Made by a program: the position numbers and the translations under genes. This document shows positions 12,030 through 23,112 of a stretch of DNA of 64,000 nt, piece after piece. The notes under the pieces are model-generated. The model saw only the letters and a program-made list of their open reading frames with translations. It ran no database searches and was not told the DNA's origin. The first letter of the stretch is position 1; each line of letters starts with the position of its first letter. Where the stretch lies: assembly GCA_003640385.1 (NCBI GenBank), contig RCAB01000241.1, forward strand, positions 1 through 64,000. The letters are read 5' to 3'. Origin of the DNA: Setaria digitata. Its lineage: Eukaryota > Nematoda > Chromadorea > Rhabditida > Setariidae.

Positions 12030-15000
12030 TCAATGACTATCTTTGAAAGAAGTATTGATAACTGCATTTTTTAAAGGATCTTTTCTCGAGCGTAATTGTC
12101 CTTCAGCTTTGATCTTTCCTATATTTTCTTTATTTTGAATAGTTTGTCTAGAAAAGCCTGCAAATTGTTTGTATGATGGGCGAAACTGCACAAAAAACTA
12201 TAAAATCTCCTGAAATAAACTGCCTATATATACATGGTGTTTAAGCAGAGAATCTAAAAAGCTTATGTCAAAATAAGGTTAACTTATATCATTCAATAAA
12301 GAAATTTACAGAACATTTAAGATTTAAACCCATTGCATGTGAACAATCACCAGTGTTAACAGTATAGTTTTCTTTCGCACAGCATGAAAGTCATTAATGA
12401 ATAACTAGAAAAAAGTACACTGACTTCCCAAACTGGTATAAATAAATCGAATAGAAAATTTGGGAATCTTACAAGCATTTTTTCCTGCATTTCTATTTTT
12501 GTCGGCATATTTCCGTTGCTTTTGTATAGGAGAAAGACCAACATACTCACATATCTACAAGTAAAAGCCTGAATTATGAAAATTTACACAACTGAAAACT
12601 CCTTCACATAAGAGAGGAAACAAACAACACCTGATTGAAATCCCTAGATCTGGTTATTCTCGGCCGAGCACTTTTTGTGTCAGTGACATTAATATGTTCG
12701 TTTAACACACAGCGGCCGTTCGCAATCGCAGTTTTTCGCACTGTATTCGCTCGTTTCTAAAAATTGAATCCTAATTATATAAAAACAAAAAAAAAAAAAA
12801 CGCACAGTAAGTTAGAGAAAAGTAAAATAACACTGCATAAAAAGCAAATTACTCCAATAATGCGCCGACAGTTTCTCGAACCACAGAAACATTCCATACC
12901 CGCGAGACCATCGGTAATTTCCGTATCGTAATCAAAGGTTAACTCCTCGCCTGAAAAAAAAAAAAAAAAGAAGAAAAAACTATTTTTAAAAAGTTTTTGT
13001 GACCAACGACAAAAAAAGCAACAAGGCACACAAAATCCAAACAATCTGATTAATTCAAGACACAATTACCTTTTCTGATGTTCTTCATGGTAGAAATTTT
13101 GAGTCTGTATATTCCATCAACCTGCAGAGAAATTTCACATAAGAAATTTAAACATTTAGAAAAATAATTAGAAAAAAGAAAAATGGAAATTTGAAGTAAA
13201 CAGAGAAACTTACCGCTACAGCATCCACCTTACAATTCGGTTCACATGAGTGGTTGAATGATCGAGCAATACTACCGTAATTTCGAGCGTCTACATAAAA
13301 ATCATTTGTCAACCGCATCCCAAAATATGATGCTTCCAAATCATTAAATAAACAACGAAACCGTAGTTTCGCAAAGTACTCTTCTTTTGTCAATACATGT
13401 CCAATATATTCGGTTAAATCAGTACCCTAAAAAATCTCACAAGCCATAGTAAAATGCTTTTTAAACCCTGCGCTTAATTAAATCTAGAAAAAGCATTGAA
13501 AAAAGAGTAAGATTAGAATGATGAGCCCTACAGCAAGCTGCCAACTTCACACTAAATATTAAAGTACCAAATGTGATATCTTACTTTTTTAATGTCACAT
13601 TTTGCGAAAGCACCGAAGCCTTTCAACTTGGTTGGTTTCTCCTCCATGAACAATTCATCAACACTGATATCATGATGTCGCAAAAAGTTATTCGTACACA
13701 TTTTCTGTGAAGGTAATAAGGAATTTTTACCACTAGTTAATTCTGCAGATCTTTTCAAAACCTGTCGCTTCGTGCCCACTGTTAGTGCGTTCCGTCTTTC
13801 AAGGTAAGTTGCGTCACAATCCTACGATAATGAATTACCATTCAATTTTTTTTGCGAAAGTTGTAAATATTTGCGGTGAAATTTAATGCACCGTATAACC
13901 AACATGAAGTTAGAAAAAAAAAAATCCGCATGCCTAAAAAATAACCTCAGGACATTCTGTCATCAAAATCCGATTCAGGCAATTATGGGCAACAGTGCAG
14001 CGCCTTCCATTTATAGGTTCACAGTCACAGTGACCCAATTCCGTTGTGTCTGATCGCGCTTTCGCTAGTCGCATATTTATATTTGTCTGAAGTTACTTAC
14101 TTTTTGAAACACTTCTTTACACGCATTTCTAATCAGTAAAAATAAATAAACACCTGATTGAAAACGCACCTTAATTTTAGTATATTTTGGTACTGTTTCT
14201 GCCGTCACTTCTAGTGGTAGTGGACGCTTGATACCAATGGCTGCTTTCGAAGTAGCGTATAAAGCTTCTGCTGCTAAAATTTTACATATTCCACAATGTA
14301 AATATAGCGACAATTGTAAAAACTTCATGTATGTTACGAAGAGAAATGCTTCTAATAATCATTAAAATCTCGATATATCATACTTTCTGCATCGCGCACA
14401 GACTTTACTAAACTAAGTAATTCAAAGAAAGTTTTAGTTTGAAAACTACATAGTATAATATTGCAATCTCTGTAGCACCACTGTAAAGTAAAATAGCAAA
14501 TCCATAAAAGTATGAAGACCTTTGTAAATATTTGTATGTGTCTTCATACGCTTCCAAAACGAGCAATTTAATGTTTTTGGGAGTGGAACCAAGTCTCTAC
14601 ATGTTACTACATCATAATTTGGAATATTTAGTCCTTCAATCCATTGCACAAGTACGTAGCCAGGCTGAAATTACACTTCAAGTCATATGAGACATTTAAA
14701 GGGAACTGTGAACTTTTCATAAATTAAGATGATAAATAATATAGTTCTCAACTTTGTCATAAGAACACTAGTACCTCACGAAGTTTTTCTATCATACGGT
14801 TCACTGAATACAACGACAATGGTAATAAATCAGCATGTAATGCTTTTGCCGGCCAAAAACTGAAAAAATAATACTCCATGTACAACAGGTGTTTTACTAA
14901 ACTGCGACAGGAGATATCAGTCAAATAAAACTAGTAATACTGGTTAAAATACACTGGTTTTTTTGGAAACAAAAACCATGAAGCACATCCTTTGTATTTT

Positions 15001-15404
15001 TCTTTCTATTCATTCGTTTTCGCATATTATTATTTCCTCAAGTTCTACCATATGATTCCAATTTTTTTTCACTTTCAGACTCCAAACCAAAAAAATATAC
15101 TTCAAATAAAAAAGCGAAAAATTTGTCGTCCTTACTTGGATTTATAACTTGCCAAAACATAGTCGCCAATTCTCGGGAAATCGAAGCATCGACAGAAGTC
15201 GCATATAAAAGTACTACCCTCTATATTTGATTTTTTAGCTTCATTTTTTTCAGCAACACAATTATAGCAAAAGGAACGTACGCATGATTCACATGCTACC
15301 TTCTGCGATTCGTTTTCTACAATGAAGTGTAAGGATTGTACGATATAAGATATATATATTATATATAATATATTATATATAATATATATATAATATTATA
15401 TATG

Positions 15405-15442
<38 letters not shown>

Positions 15443-16673
15443 TTGATTGAAAAATTCTCCAACACAAAATTTACCAAAAGAGTTTTCACATTTGATGCAG
15501 TATGGAATATTTCGCTTCGATACACGTTTTAGAGTACTGTGCCTTGGACAAAGTACATAGCGATCACGTTTTCGATCCATATGAAGAGAACCAACTATGA
15601 CACATGAACGATGCCAAGCAAACACACATTTTACACATCGAATAAATTTTCCTGGAAAATAATCCTGTTACTCTAAGCCTTAATGCCTTAAGTGGTCAAT
15701 ACCTTTTTAAACACTAAAGGCAACAGTTGCCAATCTTTATCTTTGCACTAACTGGCGAATCCGTAATGAAGAAAATTTTGGGGAAAATCAAATTTAGAAG
15801 TTAAAATATCATTATACTATAACAAATGTTGTTTACCCTGGAAAGCCCGCGTCCTCAAAAGTTCCTGATGGCAAAAATTGCATTCATGCTGAGGACATAT
15901 CCACTTTTTACTATCTTTTAAATTAATACAGAGATCACCATGTCTGTCCAATACATGGATTCTTGGTAGGAAGTCACCTGAAAATCCATCCAATTTGTAT
16001 AGATACAAAACTCTCAGATGAAGGAAGGGAATTATTTGGTTCTCTTGGACAGAGGTACCTCTGTTAGGAAACTCCGAGCATCTAAACAAAACCTTCTGTA
16101 AATGTCAAAAAGCAGCTTTCGTGAAAACGCAAAGTACACGATGGGAAACTGCATTTCCTAATTCTATTATAACAAAATGTAGTAGCATCATCATCAACAG
16201 TGGTAACATGTTCTTCGCCACGACTGTTCTCAAGGCTAGTTGAACGACGATGAACGAATTCCTTATTTTCCGATTCATTTCTATTTTCACAGATGAAACA
16301 TTCTCGTCTTCTAACACCTGGAAATGAACCAAATATATAATTCAGTCCAAAAAATTTCGATTCTCGCACATAGGAAACTTTTAGGCAATACAAATATGAA
16401 TAATAACGAAGTTAATTTCAGTGCTCACCCCCAAAAATGCAGTAGTTCCTGAGAACAAATAACATTTAGTTCACATATTATTAATATAGTCACTATTAAA
16501 GAATTCATATTATCCTTAGTTATTGAAAAATGAGATATTTGACAAGTTTCTTTCCGGTGCATAAGTCGACGTATTCAGAGTTGGATCACATAAATACAGA
16601 CGTGCGACTAGTCTTAAGACATAACAAACAAAAGTCGGCTTAAAATCTAACCACTCAAAACTGCAGCATGATA

Positions 16674-16721
<48 letters not shown>

Positions 16722-16945
16722 CTATAAATAAACCGTCAAGAAACACAATCTTCTTTCTAATGATTGAGGTAAGCTAAACACACACACACAAACATATGTA
16801 CACTTGGAGAACAGTGAAACCGTCATCAGGAAAAGTTGAGCCCTTTTAGCTCAAGTAGACAAAATGTCTCGAAACATACTGAATTGACGTCTTCCCCATC
16901 GATCTTCCTTGGAATCATCAGATTCACTGCCAGACACTTCCAACA
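12030..16945 (-). CDS. NSD/MES-4-type histone H3K36 methyltransferase, 5' end unresolved
   Basis: Exons from 5' to 3' (reverse strand): 16880-16945, 16093-16317, 15837-15977, 15475-15651, 15136-15316, 14775-14859, 14520-14664, 14170-14273, 13946-14086, 13585-13821, 13214-13426, 13070-13121, 12853-12950, 12631-12756, 12473-12554, 12030-12157. About 733 residues are resolved and all junctions keep frame. Domains in order: Cys/His zinc fingers of PHD type (ECFICENRN, CTLRFHESC, WICPQHECNFC, RCVKCVFAWHRSC, CESCVRSFCYNC, FICDFC); a PWWP domain (RIGDYVLASYKSNFWPAKAL to VLVQWIEG); AWS (HCDCEP, NCLNRILMTEC); SET (KGFGAFAKCDIKKG, EYIGHVL, FNHSCEPNC, GEELTFDYD); post-SET (ECFCGSRNC); and a basic tail. 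The order PHD-PWWP-AWS-SET-post-SET is the NSD family, whose nematode member MES-4 methylates H3K36. Key SET motifs are intact, so activity is expected. The first exon listed enters in phase 1, so at least one upstream exon with the start codon is missing. A CAG/GT...CAG segment of 57 bases inside exon 13585-13821 could be an in-frame intron. Confidence 0.9.
15357..15437. repeat. (AT)n tract in methyltransferase intron
   Basis: Alternating A/T repeat inside the intron between exons 15475-15651 and 15136-15316. It is likely length-polymorphic. Confidence 0.9.
16676..16720. repeat. (TA)n microsatellite
   Basis: Pure TA dinucleotide repeat inside the 562-base intron (16318-16879) of the methyltransferase gene. 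Confidence 0.95.
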
Positions 16946-17895
16946 CTACAATAAAATATTGATATCAATTTTACCTCATTTAAAGTTGCAAAAAAATGTT
17001 TTGAGCAGAAGAAGCAAAAACTGTTCATGAAGAAAATTTAACACGACAGCAACCATTACTCGGTGCTTTCGATTTGTTTCTTGTTCACGAGGAGCAGAAC
17101 TTTGTAATGAGTTGTAATGCGGATGAACTATCAAATGTATTTTTTAAAGAATGAGTACAACTCATCGGCAGTACCCAAGTCGTATAGCTGAAATTTACAG
17201 ATTTTCATATATAATAACTAAAGTAGAGATAATCTGTAAGCTTAGAAACTGTTCCCTAAAAAAGTCAAACATTTCCAGAGTTCTTCCAATACTCTTCATG
17301 ATATACATGAAAAGTTTCTATTTCGTTTGCTACCAGTTACTATATTACTACCATTTATAATCCAAAAATGCTCTGCATAACTTTCTTTAGCCCACATCCT
17401 CCATAGATTTGTGAAATCTCAGACTAAAAACATCCGAACAAGAAATTCCTTCCCTGACCGATAAGCAGTAGTTTGAATTTCAAACATCTCCGCCACTTTG
17501 TGTAACAGCAATGAAATTAAATATCCCAGGAGATTACGATGAACTGCTAAAGACTCCTGCGCGAACGATTAACTTTTATTTGAAAAGTATTATTTTTACT
17601 CGATAAATATAAATTCCATTTAATAACCGTAAATTTTAATTAATAACTACGATTTGGTTGATAAGTATAACTTCATGCACATCGAAATAGTTAATGGTAA
17701 TAAAGAGAGTAACAAAGAGATCAATGTGCTTATTGATAAGGCACTCATTTATAGAATATGTTTCAGTTTTTCTTATCATTATATGAGATAGTAATTGCAT
17801 TTCATTGATCAGTTTGTATTCAGTGAAAGTAATTGACTTGAAAGTTAAAATGTTCAGAATATATCTTCGAAAATTCGGGAATAATTTGCTTGCCA
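16946..17895. other. Spacer between two minus-strand genes; possible extra exon
   Basis: Should contain the missing 5' end of the methyltransferase gene. On the minus strand 17060-17127 looks like an exon (TTTGATAG before, GTAATG after). It is open in two frames, one starting VHPHYNSLQSSAPREQETNR, but its exit phase does not match the phase-1 entry at 16945. An intermediate exon or another start is needed. Confidence 0.3.
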
Positions 17896-20800
17896 TCAGA
17901 GACTCGCTTTTTTAGCGAAATTAGCCCAGTGCTCGACTGTTTGACGGCCCAAGTCGAAAACAAGTGAATGCAGCTCCAAGCCTCTCCCAGACGGTATATT
18001 AGATCGTCTTGATGGTTGCGGTGCCGCATCAAACGTTGCGGCAATCGGTTCCGCTTCCGCATCACTACTGCTTTCCGTCCATCCTTCACTGCTATCATTT
18101 GCGGTATTAACACTCATCATTACCTCACAAAATTGCTCGAAATCTCGACTTTGCATTTGCAAACTTGAACGTACGAAATTATCACTTCGATTGCTTCGAT
18201 TACGCCAATATGAATTCCTTGCTAATTGTGTAGTTGCATTCAATCGCCTACAATAGATCAAACAGTTTCATTTCAATCATTAGTAGTGTGGGATATAGGA
18301 TGTCCAACTGTTTTTATTTTCTTATTATTTTTTATTATATTCGCTAATTAGTCAACGATTATTGGATAATTTATTTTAAATTATATTACGTTGAATATTT
18401 TACTCACATTTTTTCCATTATAAAATTCGGAATCTTCCTTCCCAACATTCTTGCTATGTACTTTTAATATTCGCTCATTATCACTACTTTTTTTTCCCGA
18501 AACTATCAACTAAAAATTATTACAATTTTTTTCAAATTTCAATCTCCTAGGGTCTTACTTTGATGTTCGTATTGGTTCTCCGTGTTTACGTGAGTACTGT
18601 TTTTGGCACTTATGGATACACTCTCGTAAAGGTGTGCATGCCAACCATTGGCCATAAGTTAAACGCATACGTTCATTGAAGTATGCATAAATAAATGGAT
18701 TACACATGTGGTTGCATAGCCAAATCTAAAAGATAACAAGTACTCTTTAAACTACTTTTTAAACTACTACAAATTAGAATTATATCACGCTGATATATCA
18801 TTGTTATGGTGTTCCACCGAGATGTCGCAGTGAACGACGAGCGTTGCGACGACTGCTGCAGTGCGATGTCTAAGTAAGTTATAGAGGTTATTCTGCATTT
18901 TAGCCTATTAAAATTAACCAAATCAAAAGTAATAGTAGATTTACTGATCGATTGATTAAACAGAATAATTTACGAACTACAAAAGTATTTTTGTGGGGAA
19001 CTCATGTTTGACATTTGTTTTACTACGGACTAAAATAAGTTAAATTAGGCTGAGTACAGACGTTGAGAAAATAACAATATCGTTATAGACTTATTTGGTT
19101 TGACCATAAAATAAGATGCTAAATAACAAACAATCAATTTTATGAAAACTATCTTACCAAATGTAAAAAAACAAACTGCCAACTAGTAAGTATATCGGCC
19201 ATGAATGGCTTAGCGAAAAATATGATAGATGAAATAGTACAAATAAGAGATGGATAAAAAAACTGAAATGTTAAACGGGCCTGAAAAGTGTCATATATCA
19301 TTAATCCGTCAACACTATACGATATAATATATAAAATTCTTTGGTGGCTATCGATCTCATTAAATTAATTTAATCTTAGTCAAACTATATTATTACTGAC
19401 TTCATATGATGTCATGAATTTTCTAGGACTCGAAGTAAGCTGTAATTATACTAACAGCAATTTTATCGCATTGAAAAATTTTCGTGTTAGAAAAATATTT
19501 TACCTGTTTTTTAAATCTTTTAGCACTTCCAATATTCAGTTTATTGCAATTAATTTTATGTCGAACTTTGTGTATTTTTATGAGTACCATTAATGAGCAC
19601 GACCATTGCGCTAATATGCTTGTAAAATTAAAGAAGGATGCAAGTACCATGAACACCGCTATAATCGTTTATATGTTAGAAAAAGTTTTCAGCTCTTTTT
19701 TTTTTCTTTTTTTCTGTATCGTATCGAAATAATTATAGTTTAAAAATAACTTCGAATGAACGGATATTTATAATTCTTTCTTTCAAGGAGCAATTTTTCT
19801 CAAATTTTGCAGTTAGCAATTCTAATTAAAAAAAAAAAAAAAAGAAAAAAAGATCACTTCGTTAAGGCATAGCTATTTTTTGAGAATTTTTGATAGCTTC
19901 TCCTCCTCATCCACCTACTCCTTCCTTCCAAAATTATTTTTCAAAGGAAAATAAATGAAGAAAAAAAAATGAAGGAACATATATATATATATATATATTT
20001 TGGAAATATATGTATAAATATATATATATTTTTTTGAAAATATATATATATATATATATGTTTATATATATATATATATATATATTTGAACATATATAAA
20101 AATGAAATATATATATATATTTTTTTAAGTAGCAGTTAAAGAGGCGTTGTTCTCACGCTGTTCTATTTAAGTGCAAAAAACTTAGCAAACAAATGTATAA
20201 GCAAATCTGATTTAGGAAGTCAGCAAAAAGAAGTATATATTCTAACAGAGTAAATTAATTTTACATAAATTTTCATTGTTTTAGTGTGCTTTATTTGCGG
20301 AAAATTTGAAATAATTTTTAAAATTAAAATTAATTCTGTTTTTTGTTCTCCAAATAATGCTTCATCTGATTAAGAAGTTTATCATACCAGGCCTTCTTCC
20401 AGCTGTATTCAAAAAGCTTACTGTCCACATATCAGTTCGCATACCCATCAATGGGACAGGCATTGTTCCAATGCAAGCTAAAATTCTTAAAAATAAATAA
20501 TCAATATAGAAGTTTTAGATTACTAAGACAAATAATTTGGTTCCTTTGATAAATTAGGTAATGTAAAAACAGGACAAAGAGAAATGATAACAGATAATCA
20601 TTTCTGACGGACATGGAAATTTAAAAGAAAAATGTCTTGTAACTGGTTATATTTCATTTCTTATTATTATTATTATTTTTTTATCGAAAATGTCGTGAAA
20701 AGTTATGTTATCGAAGAATTGAAAAGCTAATGGAAAAGATTCCTTTGTAATTTGCTCACTTTGGTTTTTTTTTTTCTTTTCTCTTCCTTTTTTTTTCTGC

Positions 20801-21547
20801 TTCTTGAGAAGTCACTTTGAAATTTGCTAATTAATTATTTCCATTGCTAGAGTTTTGACCATTCATTTTTTCTATACCTGAACAAAGTTCAGAATATTTG
20901 ATATTTTGCCTTGTTGTAATTATGCGACAAGCAATGAGTGAAAAGAATAAACCTGTGACAATACCGATAAGCCAAGTTACTGTTGAGCCAATTAGCGCAA
21001 ATGACACCCGGTTAATTGCTTTAGCACGTGTACGATAGAAGCAAATAGCAACACACCGATTGATACCCAACAATGCGTAACTTACTATACCTGCCGTCCA
21101 CGCGGCTATTTCAAGAAATGATAATAAAAATATGGAAAAATGGAAATTTTCTAAGACGGCGTCAGCACCATTAAGCCTCAAATTAAATTGATCATCTATA
21201 GAGTTTATTTCAACATGGCCATGGCCAAAAATATCGTTCAAATTTAAACTTAATATTGTTTCGCTGCTATTTAGAAGTTTAATGGAATTATTGGCAGCAT
21301 TGTCATAATTGTGAGAAGGCACTTGGATAATACTGAGGCCACAAATGAGACCAGCAATAATGAGCATAATAGTATCAGCCAATGCAAGATTAGCCATAAT
21401 AGTATAGGCTGATAAGCGATACATCCGATAACATGTTATCATTAGCAATGTTGCCATATTGCATATAGAACCAGTAATTCCAATGAATATATATATTCCT
21501 CCTACAGTATTTGCCACTGGCTCATAACCGAATAGTTGCTCAATCAT
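17896..21547 (-). CDS. Orphan rhodopsin-like 7TM receptor
   Basis: Exons 5' to 3' on the reverse strand: 20878-21547, 20388-20477, 19504-19658, 19158-19280, 18559-18725, 17896-18247; 518 residues with all phases consistent. Seven hydrophobic segments are visible. TM1 has GSICNMATLL with Asn30. TM2 has LALAD with Asp58. TM3 ends GINRCVAI, so the usual DRY is Asn163-Arg164-Cys165. TM4 is VSFALIGSTVTWLIGIVTG. TM5 is in exon 3 (VLASFFNFTSILAQW) and is followed by a basic loop. TM6 is LTFQFFYPSLICTISSIIFF. TM7 has CNHMCNPFIYAYFN (NPxxY). The loop between TM2 and TM3 is about 57 residues with NNS and NSS glycosylation sequons, far longer than usual. The C-terminal tail (about 115 residues) is Ser-rich. 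It resembles nematode-expanded receptor families (Srx/Srsx-like) in broad layout; ligand unknown. Confidence 0.88.
19978..20126. repeat. Complex AT-rich repeat in receptor intron
   Basis: Several (AT)n blocks broken by TTTT and GAA words, in the 729-base intron between the TM4 and TM5 exons of the 7TM receptor. Confidence 0.9.
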
Positions 21548-23040
21548 TCTAAATTTCTCGAACTTTTCGATCGCCTATTGTAAAGTAATAATTCTTCGAT
21601 TGCATTATTATTACTTTTTTCCTGTAAATATGCAATATTATGTTTGTTGATTCATTTCAAATGTTAGAATTAATTAAAATATATGGGCGATCGACATTCT
21701 ATCCTCGAGCGATTAAAAATTTCCCACTCATAAAAAAGGGGGGTTGGAGGAAGGGGGGGGGGGGGGAAAATCTAGCTTCACAGATTTTATGACGTAGTAG
21801 AACAAAAATATTGGTCGAATACTCAGTAATACAGTTGTGATTGTTCCTAAATGATTTATCCGATAGAATTATTCTAATCGTATCTTTTCGATGAAATTAA
21901 AAACTTCAAAAATTGAAAAATGGGTGAAATGTTTTACGCAGGATAGAGATGAGTGTGCAAATCATGAAAATTAAATGAACGATACACTGCCGTTGGCTCG
22001 AAAGAGTAAATTGCCCTAAGGGAATTTCCAAAAAAAAAAAAAAAAAAAATACAAAAAAAAAAAAAGAAAAACAAGAAAAAACTTAAAAAATGTACTCGGA
22101 AAATGTGGAAGGAGAGCAGTGAATGAGTCTATATGGATGTCACTAAGGCCTGAAAACAGTGAGAAGACAGACCAAGCTAGGCTAGGCTGAGCCACGCCAC
22201 ATACATACATTACATATATACTCTTTTAGTGAAAAGCGTAGGCATGAAATGATTGCTGAAATTTTAAGCCCTTTTACATCATCAAGTCAAAATTCATTTT
22301 ACGAGACAGTAATATCCCGTTGTTACATCGTTATGTTCAATCCTGTCGGTAATGAATCTGAATTAAAGCATGAACATTTTAAAGTAAAATGGCAATTTAA
22401 ATTTATCAAAAGTCACATTAAATTTCTCATTTCTTGCTTCTAATTCCAATTTAAAAGATTATTTAAAAAAAAAAAACAATTTTTTATTCATTTTCCCATC
22501 AAAAGCTACAAAAATTATCAAAGTAGAAAAATTGTAAAAATGATCCATCCAGAAAGAAACGATGATATCATCGAATAAAAATGAATTGTTATAAATCTAA
22601 ACTTCATCTTCGAAATTAAATGTCGTTTTACGTCGAACATCATCAACTAGTGGAACCGGAAACTACGGAAATTGCTGGCTTAGATTAGTATACAGCCATT
22701 TGATAGATGGCTTGGTGAAGTTTCACTTCACATTTTAGTATTCCTAGATGATTCAATTGGATTCCTTTTTTCGTTTCATATTAAATGCTCTTTCTTTTCC
22801 TATGAAATTCCTTCAGTTTTTTTCCCTCCCTCTCTCTCTCTCCCTCTCCCTCTCTCTCTCTCTTATTAGCAATTTGAAATGAAACGAAATGAGTAGTCAA
22901 TGGCGATAGTAATGGATAAAAAGAAAGTATGCTTATTCATTCATACTTGAAATTACATTGAAACCACCTCCATCCTTCATTATCCATCAGTTAATGCGAA
23001 TATGTAATTCTTTTTTTGCTGTCTGTAATAAGGTTTGCAG
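21548..23040. other. Upstream region of the 7TM receptor
   Basis: No supported gene. It contains a poly(G) run (21751-21765), poly(A) runs near 22030-22065 and a CT-rich tract (22826-22863). The receptor promoter or trans-splice site should lie here, but no clear acceptor was found next to the ATG at 21547. Confidence 0.5.
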
Positions 23041-23112
23041 ATGAAGATTATCTTATTCGAAAGGATCCCAAAGTTGCGATGAATTTTGTGCAATTTCATA
23101 TAGCTTTTTCAG
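23041..23112 (+). other. Exon-like segment, low confidence
   Basis: Bounded by GTTTGCAG and by GTGAAT. In phase 1 it encodes EDYLIRKDPKVAMNFVQFHI and then AFS, with no stop. Its exit phase (1) matches the entry phase of the exon-like segment at 27511-27596, and also of a weaker piece at about 26288-26400. No start codon or upstream exon was found and no family is recognised, so this may be chance. Confidence 0.25.

Noticed and set aside
16516..16746. Minus-strand frame FEWLDFKPTFV plus (TA)n in the methyltransferase intron
   Set aside because: Exons 16880-16945 and 16093-16317 join directly in phase, so this segment is intronic; half of it is microsatellite.
17820..18113. Minus-strand open frame of 97 codons overlapping the 7TM receptor tail
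   Set aside because: It is a shifted frame of the receptor's last exon, which joins in phase to the NPxxY exon.
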